Below are positions 16,624 through 27,731 of a stretch of 64,000 bases of DNA, piece by piece (the stretch's first letter is position 1; each line of letters opens with the position of its first letter). A program made the position numbers and the translations under genes. Source of the DNA: RPQJ01 sp963731105 (GTDB lineage: Bacteria > Pseudomonadota > Gammaproteobacteria > Steroidobacterales > Steroidobacteraceae); assembly GCA_963731105.1 (NCBI GenBank), contig CAVSUM010000020.1, positions 3,194 to 67,193 on the forward strand. Reading direction: 5' to 3'. Below the pieces are notes generated by a model that worked only from the letters and a program-made list of their open reading frames with translations, searched no databases and was not told the DNA's origin.

Positions 16624-18115
16624 GATATGTACAGCTGTGCACTGAGGTCAACCGGACGCACAGCTTGTTGCCGATGCTCCCAGAGGCCACGTCGAGAAAT
16701 TGCCACGAATGAGCGGGAATGCGTTTGGCTGCCTGGCGCCTCACCCCGCCTGCCACCGCTGCGGATCCGCAAAGATGATCCTGAACGTGCTCCCGCCCTC
16801 CGGCCGCGCCTCGTACGCGAGCAGCGCGCCGTTCGTCTGGCACAGCTCGCGGGCGATGAACAAGCCGAGCCCGGTTCCACCGGCGCCGTTGGTGAAGAAC
16901 GGCTCGAAGATGCGCTCGGCATTGGCAGGATCGATGCCGGCGCCGCGGTCGGTCACCTCGAGGAACGGCCGGTCGGTCGCGGCGATGCGGCCGACTCGCA
17001 ACCGCACGGGCACGGGCCCGCCGCCGGCACCATGCTTCAGCGCGTTGTCGCACAGGTTCCACAGCACCTGGTGCAGGTGCGAGGGATCGAACTGCACCTC
17101 CAGTCCCGGCACCGCCGCCTCGAGCCCGATGCGGTCGTCCTCCAACTGCAGCGTCGCGCGGAACTCGACGAGGAACGCCTCGAGCCACAACGACAGCTCA
17201 ACGCGCTCCTGGCGCGTGGTGTCCTTGCGCGACAGCTGCAGCACGTTGTCGATGATCTGGCTCACCCGCACCGCGTTCTTCTCGATGATGTCGGTGAGGT
17301 GGCGGTCGTCGTCACCGAGGACCGGCGACTCCCGCAGCAGCTGCCCCGCGTGGCTCATGGCGCCGACGGGATTGCGGATCTCGTGCGCAATGCTGGCGCT
17401 CAACCGGCCGAGCGAGGCGAGCTTCGACTGCTGCACTTGTTGCGCCACGACGCTGGTGTCCTCGAGGAACACCAGCACCGAGCCGGGACCACGCTCCGTC
17501 AGCGACACGAAGTACGGCCTGATCACGGTGCCGCCGTCCGCCGACACGACCTCTCCCGTGGTGTCGCGCCGGTCATGGTCCCGTCGCCGCCAGGCGTCGA
17601 GCAGGTAGAGCATTCGCGGCGACACCTCGCCCAGCAGGGATCCGCTCGGCACCTCCCGGCCCGCGAGCATGCGTGCCGCCTTGTCGTTGATCAGCCGGAT
17701 GCGGTCGTCCTCCTCGACCACGAGGATGCTCTCGCGCAGGTGCTGCACGATGAAGCGGTTCAGCTCGTTGAGGTTGGCGAGGTCGAGGTCGCGCTGCTGC
17801 ACCAGCGCCTCGCTCTCGCGCAGCCGGTTGGCGAGCGGGATGGCGAGCAGCGTGATCGCGAAGAGACTCGCGCCGGTCAGGCCGGCGGCCAGGAAATCGG
17901 AGCCCGATGCGACGCCGGTCAGGATCGAGACCAGGGTCTCGAGCAGCAGCCCGATCGAAATCACCGCCGTCGCCAGCAGCGCCAGCCGCGGTCGGACGAT
18001 GGCGGCGATCGCGCCCACGGGCAGGAACAGCAGCGTGGCGAGGCCGCTGCTGACGCCGCCGCTCGCGTGCACCAGCAGCGTGATAGCGACGCCGTCCACG
18101 GCAAGCGGGAACAGC
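16577..18115. repeat. Tandem duplication, copy A (1539 bp)
   Basis: Nearly identical to 18126-19666 in direct orientation, with an offset of 1549 that rises to 1551 after two extra bases in copy B. It holds the first 15 codons of brnT, the brnT-pilS spacer and the pilS C-terminal 458 codons. A ten-base spacer (TTGACCAGAT) separates the copies. A few third-position substitutions show the copies are not perfectly identical. Confidence 0.95.
16741..18115 (-). pseudogene. pilS: pilS copy A: 5'-truncated, frame intact
   Basis: An open frame identical in content to the C-terminal 458 codons of PilS: two or three membrane segments, a PAS-like region, the H-box SASIAHEIRNPVGAMSH, the N-box LWNLCDNALKHG, DRGAGID and GTGLGLFIA. 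The N-terminal 85 or so residues are missing. Upstream in frame it runs into brnT spacer sequence, with no natural start. No frameshift is present in this copy, unlike copy B. It is either a real truncated duplicate or an assembly duplicate of copy B. Confidence 0.8.
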
Positions 18116-18125
18116 TTGACCAGAT

Positions 18126-18172
18126 TTCGCGGCAGCCTTGGCGGGGTCCCATTCGTAGCCATCCGCGGCCAT
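18126..18172 (-). pseudogene. brnT 5' fragment (duplicate of 16577-16623)
   Basis: Repeats the first 15 codons of brnT, MAADGYEWDPAKAAA, and then stops matching at the duplication border. It marks the left edge of copy B. Confidence 0.85.
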
Positions 18173-19666
18173 GATATGTACAGCTGTGCACTGAAGTCAA
18201 CCGGACGCACAGCTTGTTGCCGATGCTCCCAGAGGCCACGTCGAGAAATTGCCACGAATGAGCGGGAATGCGTTTGGCTGCCTGGCGCGTCACCCCGCCT
18301 GCCACCGCTGCGGATCCGCAAAGATGATCCTGAACGTGCTCCCGCCCTCCGGCCGCGCCTCGTACGCGAGCAGCGCGCCGTTCGTCTGGCACAGCTCGCG
18401 GGCGATGAACAAGCCGAGCCCGGTTCCACCGGCGCCGTTGGTGAAGAACGGCTCGAAGATGCGCTCGGCATTGGCAGGATCGATGCCGGCGCCGCGGTCG
18501 GTCACCTCGAGGAACGGCCGGTCGGTCGCGGCGATGCGGCCGACTCGCAACCGCACGGGCACGGGCCCGCCGCCGGCACCATGCTTCAGCGCGTTGTCGC
18601 ACAGGTTCCACAGCACCTGGTGCAGGTGCGAGGGATCGAACTGCACCTCCAGTCCCGGCACCGCCGCCTCGAGCCCGATGCGGTCGTCCTCCAACTGCAG
18701 CGTCGCGCGGAACTCGACGAGGAACGCCTCGAGCCACAACGACAGCTCAACGCGCTCCTGGCGCGTGGTGTCCTTGCGCGACAGCTGCAGCACGTTGTCG
18801 ATGATCTGGCTCACCCGCACCGCGTTCTTCTCGATGATGTCGGTGAGGTGGCGGTCGTCGTCACCGAGGACCGGCGATTCCTCGCAGCAGCTGCCCCGCG
18901 TGGCTCATGGCGCCGACGGGATTGCGGATCTCGTGCGCAATGCTGGCGCTCAACCGGCCGAGCGAGGCGAGCTTCGACTGCTGCACTTGTTGCGCCACGA
19001 CGCTGGTGTCCTCGAGGAACACCAGCACCGAGCCGGGACCGCGCTCCGTCAGCGACACGAAGTACGGCCTGATCACGGTGCCGCCGTCCGCCGACACGAC
19101 TTCTCCCGTGGTGTCGCGCCGGTCATGGTCCCGTCGCCGCCAGGCGTCGAGCAGGTAGAGCAATCGCGGCGACACCTCGCCCAGCAGGGATCCGCTCGGC
19201 ACCTCGCGGCCCGCCAGCAGGCGTGCCGCCTTGTCGTTGATCAGCCGGATGCGGTCGTCCTCCTCGACCACCAGGATGCTCTCGCGCAGGTGCTGCACGA
19301 TGAAGCGGTTCAGTTCGTTGAGGTTGGCGAGGTCGAGGTCGCGCTGCTGCACCAGCGCCTCGCTTTCGCGCAGCCGGTTGGCGAGCGGGATGGCGAGCAG
19401 CGTGATCGCGAAGAGACTCGCGCCGGTCAGGCCGGCGGCCAGGAAATCGGAGCCCGATGACGACGCCGGTCAGGATCGAGACCAGGGTCTCGAGCAGCAG
19501 CCCGATCGAAATCACCGCCGTCGCCAGCAGCGCCAGCCGCGGCCGGACGATGGCGGCGATCGCGCCCACGGGCAGGAACAGCAGCGTGGCGAGGCCGCTG
19601 CTGACGCCGCCGCTCGCGTGCACAAGCAGCGTGATGGCGACGCCGTCCACGGCGAGCGGGAACAGC
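18126..19666. repeat. Tandem duplication, copy B (1541 bp)
   Basis: Direct repeat of 16577-18115. It differs by two single-base insertions, near 18874 and 19460, and a handful of substitutions. To the right it continues into the unique pilS 5' end and sucC, so copy B carries the full-length gene. Confidence 0.95.
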
Positions 19667-19923
19667 GCCATCCACTCGGCCCCGGGCCAGCGTCGCTGGA
19701 TCGGCTGCACGCACACCAGGCCGAAGGTGAAGTAGGCGACGCAGATGCCGAGGAACAGGCCCGGCTTCACGGCGCCGACGCTGTTGTTCGGCGCGTTAAA
19801 GAACAGCAGCAGGATCAACACCATCGGCACCAGCAGCCGGAAAACGTTGAGCAGGCCGATGACGCGCCAGGCGAGGTCGTCGGAGCGGGCCGCAACGGCG
19901 GTCGGGCTGGCATTACTGGTCAT
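18290..19923 (-). CDS. pilS: PilS sensor histidine kinase, full length, two frameshifts
   Basis: Inner-membrane sensor kinase for type IV pilus expression; phosphorylates PilR. It starts MTSNASPTAVAARSDDLAWR at 19923, then about six membrane segments, a cytoplasmic linker with PAS-like sequence (SILVVEEDDRIRLINDKAAR), the HisKA domain with SIAHEIRNP and the HATPase domain with N, G1 and G2 boxes. Two extra bases, near 19460 (GATGACGACG where copy A has GATGCGACG) and near 18874, break the frame. Length minus two gives 544 codons. Copy A is intact at both sites, which argues that the shifts are sequence errors or that the gene decayed after duplication. It is divergent from sucC, 119 bases apart. 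Confidence 0.85.
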
Positions 19924-20042
19924 TGCCGCCAGTTTCGCCCGTCGCGGGAGCGGCTTCAACCGACAGCGGGAGAGGGTGCCCGGACGGCGGGCGAGGGCTT
20001 AGACTACGGCCCCTCGAATTCCAACCAGAACGCGACCAGGCC

Positions 20043-21210
20043 ATGAACCTCCACGAATACCAGTCCAAGCAGCTCTTTCGCCCGCTACGGCATCCCCGTG
20101 CCGGCGGGGCACGTCGCCTCGACGCCCGAGGAAGCAGCCGACGCGGCGCGCCGCCTCGGCGGCGGCCTCTGGGTCGTCAAGGCGCAGGTCCACGCGGGCG
20201 GCCGCGGCAAGGCCGGCGGCGTGAAGGTCGTGAAGACCGTGCAGGACGTAACGGCCGCCGCGGCCGGCATGCTCGGCAAGCGGCTCACCACCAAGCAGAC
20301 GGGCGCCGAGGGCCTGCCGATCAACCAGGTGTACGTGGAGGTCGGCTCGAAGATCGAGCGGGAGCTGTACCTGAGCCTGCTGCTGAATCGCGACACCGGC
20401 CACATCGCTTTCGTGGCTTCCGCCGCCGGCGGCATGAACATCGAGGAAGTCGCTGCGAAGACGCCGGAGAAGATCATCCGCGCCGAGATCCACCCGGCGA
20501 CCGGGCTGCAGGGCTCGCACTGCCGCGCGCTCGCGTTCGGCCTCGGCCTCAAGGGCGACGCAGGTCAGCGCAGTTCGAGACGATCGCGCGCGGCCTCTAC
20601 AAGCTCTACCTCGAGTGCGACGCGAGCCTCGTCGAGGTGAACCCGCTGATCGTCACCGGCGACGGCAACGTGATCGCGCTCGACGCCAAGATCAACATCG
20701 AGGAGAACGCGCTGTTCCGCCAGAAGGACCTCGTCGCCTGGCGCGACACGTCGCAGGAAGACGAGATGGAGCGCATCGCCGGCGAGGCGGACCTCAACTA
20801 CGTCTCGCTCGACGGCGACATCGCCTGCATGGTGAACGGCGCCGGCCTCGCCATGGCGACCATGGACCTGATCAAGCTGCACGGCGGCTCGCCGGCGAAC
20901 TTCCTCGACGTCGGCGGCGGCGCCACGCGCGAGCGCGTCACCACGGCGTTCAAGCTGATCCTGCAGAACCCGAAGGTGAAGGCGATCCTGGTCAACATCT
21001 TCGGCGGCATCGTCCGCTGCGACATGATCGCGGAGGGCGTCGTCGGCGCGGCGCGCGACCTCGGCCTGCACCTGCCGGTCGTGGTGCGCATCGAGGGCAC
21101 CAACGCCGCGCAAGGGTCGCAAGATCCTCGCCGAGAGCGGGCTCGAGCTGATCGCGGCCACCGATCTCACCGACGCGGCGCGCAAGGTCGTCGCGGCTGC
21201 GAGGAAGTAA
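20043..21210 (+). CDS. sucC: Succinyl-CoA synthetase beta subunit, four frameshifts
   Basis: ATP-grasp beta subunit of the TCA enzyme that makes succinate and ATP or GTP from succinyl-CoA. MNLHEYQSKQLF, PVPAGHVAS, VHAGGRGKAGGVK (nucleotide binding), LVEVNPLIVT, INIEENALFR, VNIFGGIVRCD and VVRIEGTN are all present, but spread over different frames. Single extra bases are inferred near 20076 (TTT for TT), 20560, 20570 and 21110. Length minus four is exactly 388 codons, the normal size. The next gene starts three bases after the stop. An inactive sucC beside an intact sucD is implausible, so sequencing error is likely. Confidence 0.9.
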
Positions 21211-21212
21211 CC

Positions 21213-22247
21213 ATGTCGATCCTGATCAACAAGAACACGCGCGTCCTCTGCCAGGGTTTCACGGGCAAGCAGGGCACGTTCCACTCCGAGCAGTGCATCG
21301 CCTACGGCACGAAGCTGGTCGGCGGCGTCACGCCCGGCCGCGGCGGCGAGAAGCACCTCGGGCTGCCGGTGTTCGACACGGTGCGCGACGCGGTCGCGAA
21401 GACCGGTGCCGACGCGACCATGATCTACGTGCCGGCGGCGTTCGCGGCCGATGCGATCATCGAGGCGGCGGACGCGGGCATCGCCACCATCGTCTGCATC
21501 ACCGAGGGCATCCCGGTGAACGACATGGTGAAGGTGAAGGCCGCGCTGCGCGATTCGACGTCGCGGCTGGTCGGGCCGAACTGCCCGGGCGTGATCACGC
21601 CGGGCGAATGCAAGATCGGCATCATGCCGGGCTTCATCCACAAGAAGGGCACGATCGGCATCGTGTCGCGCTCGGGCACGCTGACCTACGAGGCCGTGTT
21701 CCAGACCACCAACAACGGCCTCGGCCAGAGCACCTGCGTCGGCATCGGCGGCGACCCGGTGCGCGGCATGAACTTCATCGACGTGATCGAGCTGTTCGAG
21801 CGCGATCCGCAGACCGAAGGCATCATCATGGTCGGCGAGATCGGCGGCAGCGACGAGGAGGCCGCCGCGGAGTACATCCGCCGCAACGTGTCGAAGCCGG
21901 TGGTCGCGTACATCGCGGGCGTCACGGCGCCCCCGGGCAAGCGCATGGGCCATGCCGGCGCGGTGATCTCGGGCGGCAAGGGCACGGCCGCGGACAAGTT
22001 TGCGGCGCTCGAGGCGGCGCGGGTGACGACGGTGCGCTCGCCGGCGGAGCTGGGCTCGGCGATTGCGAAGCGGATGGGCCGGATCAAGAGCGCCGCCGGC
22101 AAAGCCAGAGTGACCAAGCCGGGCAAGAAGAAGGTCGCGGCGAAGAAAAAGACTGCAGCGACGAAGTCGGCGGCCAAGAAGGCTGCTGCACGGCGACCGG
22201 CTGCGATGAAGCGCAAGGTGCGCAAGGCCGTCCGCAAGGCCAAGTAA
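21213..22247 (+). CDS. sucD: Succinyl-CoA synthetase alpha subunit with Lys/Ala-rich C-terminal tail
   Basis: CoA-binding alpha subunit, 344 residues. NTRVLCQGFTGKQGTFHSEQ, TPGRGGEKHLGLPVF, VGPNCPGVITPGECKIGIMP and the phosphohistidine loop MGHAGAVISGGKGTA are intact. The family normally ends near 290 residues at AIAKRMGR. Here some 50 more residues follow, very rich in lysine and alanine (KPGKKKVAAKKKTAATKSAA and so on), like histone H1-type or AlgP tails. No frameshift. The stop is followed nine bases later by a CCCTCTCCCGC palindrome. The tail may bind nucleic acid or polyanions; that is inference. Confidence 0.95.
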   Translation: MSILINKNTRVLCQGFTGKQGTFHSEQCIAYGTKLVGGVTPGRGGEKHLGLPVFDTVRDAVAKTGADATMIYVPAAFAADAIIEAADAGIATIVCITEGIPVNDMVKVKAALRDSTSRLVGPNCPGVITPGECKIGIMPGFIHKKGTIGIVSRSGTLTYEAVFQTTNNGLGQSTCVGIGGDPVRGMNFIDVIELFERDPQTEGIIMVGEIGGSDEEAAAEYIRRNVSKPVVAYIAGVTAPPGKRMGHAGAVISGGKGTAADKFAALEAARVTTVRSPAELGSAIAKRMGRIKSAAGKARVTKPGKKKVAAKKKTAATKSAAKKAAARRPAAMKRKVRKAVRKAK

Positions 22248-22256
22248 GCCCCCTCA

Positions 22257-22280
22257 CCCTCTCCCGCAAGCGGGAGAGGG
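22257..22280. repeat. CCCTCTCCCGC palindrome, copy 1
   Basis: CCCTCTCCCGC-AA-GCGGGAGAGGG, a perfect 11-bp stem just after sucD. It has no T-tract, so it is a REP-like element that may also slow transcription or protect the 3' end. Confidence 0.8.
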
Positions 22281-22390
22281 AGAGGGAGAGTGAGAAGGTG
22301 CGGGGGTTTGTGAGCGAACACGCAAGATTTTCGCAGTGACCGGGAGTCGGTCCCGACTCAGGATGGCGAGGCTGCCGTAGGGCGGCTATG

Positions 22391-22418
22391 ACGCCTTGCG
22401 TCATATAACGCAAGGCGT
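22391..22418. promoter_or_regulatory. Operator/promoter of higBA module 1
   Basis: ACGCCTTGCGT-CATATA-ACGCAAGGCGT is a perfect 11-bp inverted repeat with a six-base spacer. TATAAC and TATAAG boxes lie in or beside it, 20-40 bases before the HigB start. It is the expected autoregulatory site of the HigBA complex. Confidence 0.75.
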
Positions 22419-22438
22419 TATAAGGCGAGGGACCGCCG

Positions 22439-22722
22439 ATGATCCTGAGTTTTCGCGACCGGGAGACCGAGAAGCTCTGGTGGGGCGAGAGCTCTCGCCG
22501 ATTGCCGCCGTGGATACTGGCACGGCGATCAGGAAGCTGCGACTTTTGAATGAAGCAACATCGCTAGCTGAACTGGTTTCGCCACCGGGCAATCGTCTGG
22601 AGGCGTTCTCCGGCAATCGACTCGGTCAACACAGCATTCGAATCAACGACCAGTGGCGGATCTGCTTTCGTTGGAGTGATCGAGGGCCCGAAGATGTCCA
22701 GATCGTCGACTACCACTCGTAG
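22439..22722 (+). pseudogene. higB: HigB toxin (RelE/ParE superfamily), module 1, one frameshift
   Basis: Starts MILSFRDRETEKLWWGESSR, then shifts frame near 22530 and continues RKLRLLNEATSLAELVSPPG to RINDQWRICFRWSDRGPED and QIVDYHS. The family is the HigB/GraT mRNA interferase group. Compared with the intact paralogue at 23297 (95 codons) it is exactly one base short. It is therefore a one-base deletion, real or technical. The antitoxin start lies 29 bases before its stop. Confidence 0.8.
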
Positions 22723-23023
22723 CAAGCCGAAGCCGGTTGTGGTTCCAAACCCACATCCCGGTGAGATTCTGCTTGAGGAATTCCTGAAGCCCCTGGGCAT
22801 GAGCCAGAATGCCCTGGCCCGGGCTCTGAAGGTTTCACCTCGCAGAATCAACGAACTCGTGCTCGGCAAGCGCGCAGTGTCGGCAGACACAGACTTGCGA
22901 CTCGGTCGCTACTTCAAGCTCCACGATGGTTTCTTCCTCGGCTTGCAGGCCGAATACGACCTCATGGAGCAGAGGCGCAAGCTGGGCGATCGACTCAAGG
23001 AAATCACCCCCAGGGCAGCGTAG
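22694..23023 (+). CDS. higA: HigA antitoxin (XRE-type), module 1
   Basis: A 109-residue HTH antitoxin: NPHPGEILLEEFLKPLGMSQ then NALARALKVSPRRINELVLG, the HigA helix-turn-helix, and SADTDLRLGRYF. HigA binds the operator at 22391 and neutralises HigB. It is about 90 percent identical to the module 2 HigA by eye. The ATG at 22694 overlaps higB by 29 bases; a GTG at 22676 is possible but lies deeper in higB. Confidence 0.9.
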   Translation: MSRSSTTTRSKPKPVVVPNPHPGEILLEEFLKPLGMSQNALARALKVSPRRINELVLGKRAVSADTDLRLGRYFKLHDGFFLGLQAEYDLMEQRRKLGDRLKEITPRAA

Positions 23024-23132
23024 CCGTTTCCTCGTCGAGCACAGCGACCGCCTGCCGAAGGCGCCGACGTCGTTAGCAAGGTGAAGCGCAGTGCGCAAGG
23101 CCAAGTAGGCCTACACAGAACCCTCACCCCCA

Positions 23133-23156
23133 CCCTCTCCCGCAAGCTGGAGAGGG
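23133..23156. repeat. CCCTCTCCCGC palindrome, copy 2
   Basis: CCCTCTCCCGC-AA-GCTGGAGAGGG, one mismatch in the stem, preceded by CCCTCACCCCCA. It is preceded at 23088-23108 by GTGCGCAAGGCCAAGTAGG, a copy of the last codons of sucD, and marks the left end of the second higBA unit. Confidence 0.75.
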
Positions 23157-23248
23157 AGCGGGAGTTTGCGAGCGATCACGCAAGATTCTCGCGGTGGCTG
23201 GGAATCCGTCCCGGCCAATGATGGCGGGGCTGCCGGAGGGCGGCTATG

Positions 23249-23276
23249 ACGCCTTGCGTCATATAACGCGACGCGT
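23249..23276. promoter_or_regulatory. Operator/promoter of higBA module 2
   Basis: ACGCCTTGCGT-CATATA-ACGCGACGCGT: the left arm is identical to module 1, while the right arm has two changes that weaken the symmetry. TATAAC and TATAAG boxes are kept. It lies 20 bases before the HigB start. Confidence 0.7.
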
Positions 23277-23296
23277 TATAAGGCGAGGGACCGCCG

Positions 23297-23581
23297 ATGA
23301 TCGTCAGCTTCCGGGACCGGGAGACGGAGCGCTTCTGGTCAGGCGAGCGGAGTCGAAGATTGCCGCCGTGGATCCAGTCGGCAGCAATGCGGAAGTTGTC
23401 ATGGTTGGACCAGGCCGCATCGCTTCGCGAGTTGGCTGTGCCGCGCGGCAACCGCCTCGAATCGCTGGCCGGGCAGCGACTAGGCCAGTACAGCATTCGC
23501 ATCAACGACCAATGGCGTATCTGCTTTAGATGGAGCGATCGAGGGCCGGAAGATGTCCAAATCGTCGACTACCATTCGTAG
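23297..23581 (+). CDS. higB: HigB toxin, module 2
   Basis: A 94-residue toxin, MIVSFRDRETERFWSGERSR then RLPPWIQSAAMRKLSWL, with RINDQWRICFRW and VQIVDYHS at the end. This is the HigB/GraT family of ribosome-dependent mRNA interferases. The frame is intact, unlike its neighbour at 22439. It overlaps higA by 29 bases. Cross-neutralisation with the module 1 antitoxin is likely, because the two HigA proteins are almost the same. Confidence 0.9.
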   Translation: MIVSFRDRETERFWSGERSRRLPPWIQSAAMRKLSWLDQAASLRELAVPRGNRLESLAGQRLGQYSIRINDQWRICFRWSDRGPEDVQIVDYHS

Positions 23582-23882
23582 CAAGGGCGGCGAGTTGCGC
23601 GCGCCAAATCCGCATCCGGGTGAGATCCTGCTGGAAGAGCTGCTGAAGCCTCTCGGCATGAGCCAGAATGCTCTGGCGCGCGCGCTCAAGGTCTCGCCGC
23701 GACGGATCAACGAACTCGTACTAGGCAAGCGCGCAGTCACGGCGGACACGGACCTGCGTCTTGGTCGCTACTTCAATCTCCACGAAGGCTTCTTCCTGGG
23801 ACTTCAGGCCCGCTACGACCTGATGGAGCAGAGGCGAAAGCTGGGCGACCGGCTCAAGGAAATCACCCCCCGGGCGGCTTAG
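23553..23882 (+). CDS. higA: HigA antitoxin, module 2
   Basis: A 109-residue XRE-family antitoxin: NPHPGEILLEELLKPLGMSQ, NALARALKVSPRRINELVLG and DLRLGRYFNLHEGFF. Only scattered differences from module 1, mostly in the first 20 residues. Together with higB it forms the second half of an 850-bp tandem duplication that also carries the palindrome and a sucD tail fragment. Confidence 0.9.
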   Translation: MSKSSTTIRSKGGELRAPNPHPGEILLEELLKPLGMSQNALARALKVSPRRINELVLGKRAVTADTDLRLGRYFNLHEGFFLGLQARYDLMEQRRKLGDRLKEITPRAA

Positions 23883-23993
23883 ACGCCTCCTCGTCCAGCA
23901 CGGCCACCGCCTCGCGGAAATTCCGCATTTCCGCGCTGCGGCAACGGCCTACAGTGGCAGGGAGCGCAGCCGGCCTGCGCGAGGGGGAACGCC

Positions 23994-25754
<1,761 letters not shown>

Positions 25755-25758
<4 letters not shown>

Positions 25759-26744
25759 GCAGCCTGCCCGAACACCTCACCCGCGAGCGCGGCCTGCAAC
25801 TGCTGCGCGAAATGCTGCGCATCCGCCAGTTCGAGGATCGCTGCGCCGAGCTGTACGGCGCGGGCCACATCCGCGGCTTCCTGCACCTGTGTGATGGCGA
25901 GGAAGCGATCGCGGTGGGCGCGATGCAGGCGCTCGGCCCTGGCGATGCGATCGTCTCCACCTATCGTGAGCACGGCCACGCGCTGGCGCGGGGCGTGGCG
26001 ATGGGCCCGCTGATGGCCGAGCTGTACGGCAAGCAGGCGGGCTGCAGCGGCGGGCGCGGCGGCTCGATGCACATCTTCGACGCCGCGACGCGCTTCTACG
26101 GCGGCAACGGCATCGTCGGCGGCGGCCTGCCGCTCGCGGTCGGGCTGGCGCTGGCAGAAAAGCTGCAAGGCCGCAATGCGGTCGCGGCGTGCTTCTTCGG
26201 CGAGGGTGCGGCAGCGGAGGGCGAGTTCCACGAATCGCTGAATCTCGCGGCGCTGTGGCGGCTGCCGGTGCTGTTCCTGTGCGAGAACAACCTGTACGCG
26301 ATGGGCACCGCGCTCGCACGCTCGGAGTCGCAGACCGACATTCACGCCAAGGCCGCGGCGTACGCGGTGCGGGCCGCGGCGGTGGATGGCATGGACGTCT
26401 TCGCCGTGGAGGCCGCGGTGCGCAGTGCGGCGGAGCATGCGCGGGCCGGCCAGGGTCCCTCGCTGCTCGAGTTCCGCACCTACCGCCTGCGCGCGCACTC
26501 GATGTTCGACGCGCAGCTCTACCGCGACAAGGCGGAGGTGGAGGAGTGGCGCCAGCGCGGCCCGCTCACCACGCTCACGACGCGACTCAAGGCCGCGGGA
26601 CTGATGACCGAGGACGATTTCCAGCGCCTGCAGCACGAGGCCGACGCCGAGGTGCAGGCCGCCGTGCAGTTCGCGGCCGACGCGCCCTGGGAGCCGGTCG
26701 AGGACCTGACGCGACACGTGTACGCGGAGGAGGTGCGGTCATGA
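25755..26744 (+). CDS. 2-oxo acid (pyruvate/acetoin-type) dehydrogenase E1 alpha subunit
   Basis: A 329-residue ThDP-dependent subunit. MLRIRQFEDRCAELY and HLCDGEEAIAVGAMQALGPG at the start, YREHGHALARGV, the KQAGCSGGRGGSMHIFD block, and the ThDP motif GEGAAAEGEFHESLNLAA with its ending asparagines CENN. It is a two-gene E1, alpha plus beta, as in pyruvate or acetoin dehydrogenases of many bacteria. It overlaps acsA and the E1 beta gene by ATGA at both ends, so the operon is tightly coupled. The frame is intact. Confidence 0.9.
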
Positions 26745-27731
26745 GCGGCACGCGCATCACCTATCGCGAGGCGGTGAAGCAGGCGCTCCGCGAGGCGCTG
26801 CTCGCCGATCCACGCGTGTTCCTGATGGGCGAGGACGTCGGCAAGTACGGCGGCTGCTTCGCGGTCAGCAAGGGGTTGCTCGACGAGTTCGGCGAGGAGC
26901 GGATCCGCGACACGCCGCTCTCCGAGTCGGCGTTCGTCGGCGCCGGCATCGGCGCGGCGCTCGGCGGCCTGCGCCCGATCGTCGAAATCATGACCGTGAA
27001 CTTCAGCCTGCTGGCGCTCGACCAGATCGTGAACACCGCGGCGACGCTGTGCCACATGTCGGGCGGGCAGTTCCACGTGCCGGTCGTGATCCGCATGGCC
27101 ACCGGCGCGGGTCGGCAGCTGGCCGCGCAGCATTCGCACAGCCTCGAGGCCTGGTACGCGCACGTGCCGGGGCTGCGCGTGGTCGAGCCGGCGACGATCG
27201 ACGACGCACGCGGCATGTTGCGCGCGGCACTTGCGAGTCCCGACCCGGTGATCATCTTCGAGCCGATCTCGCTCTACAACATGGAAGGCGAGCTGACGGA
27301 CGCGGCGGCGACGGTCCGGCTCGAGGGTGCACGCGTGCATCGCGCAGGACGCGACGTCACGCTGGTGACCTATGGTGCGAGCCTGTGGCGCTGCGTTGAC
27401 GGCTGCAGAGACGCTGGCGGCCGACGGCATCGAGGCCGAGATCATCGACCTGCGCAGCCTGCGGCCGCTCGACGACGCGACGGTGCTGGCCTCGGTGCAT
27501 CGCACGCGCCGCGTCGTGATCGTCGACGAGGGCTGGCGCACCGGCAGCCTCGCGGCCGAGGTGGGCCTGCGCATCGTCGAGCAGGGGTTCTACGATCTCG
27601 ACGCGCCGGTGGGACGGGTCTGTACCGAGGAGGTGCCGATCCCGTACCCGAAGCACCTGGAGGACGCGGCACTGCCAGGCCCCGAGCGCATCGTGGCCGC
27701 CGTGCGGAGGTTGTTCAGCGATGTCCAGTGA
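26741..27731 (+). CDS. 2-oxo acid dehydrogenase E1 beta subunit, one frameshift
   Basis: A transketolase-like beta subunit of about 329 residues: YREAVKQALREALLADPRVF, LMGEDVGKYGGCF, SESAFVGAGIGAA, RPIVEIMTVNF and HSHSLEAWYAHVPGL. The second half, AEIIDLRSLRPLDDATVLAS and EEVPIPYPKHLE, lies in another frame after an extra base near 27391 (GGCGCTGCG). Length minus one is 330 codons. It forms the alpha2beta2 E1 with the gene before it. The last 11 bases overlap the E2 start. Confidence 0.88.

Noticed and set aside
14316..20043. Sigma-54 promoter targets of PilR near pilSR
   Set aside because: I looked for TGGCAC-N5-TTGC and found no convincing site; pilA itself is not in the window.
22257..22280. 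Rho-independent terminator after sucD
   Set aside because: The stem is strong, but no T-tract follows, and the same palindrome occurs inside coding sequence, so it is a repeat first.
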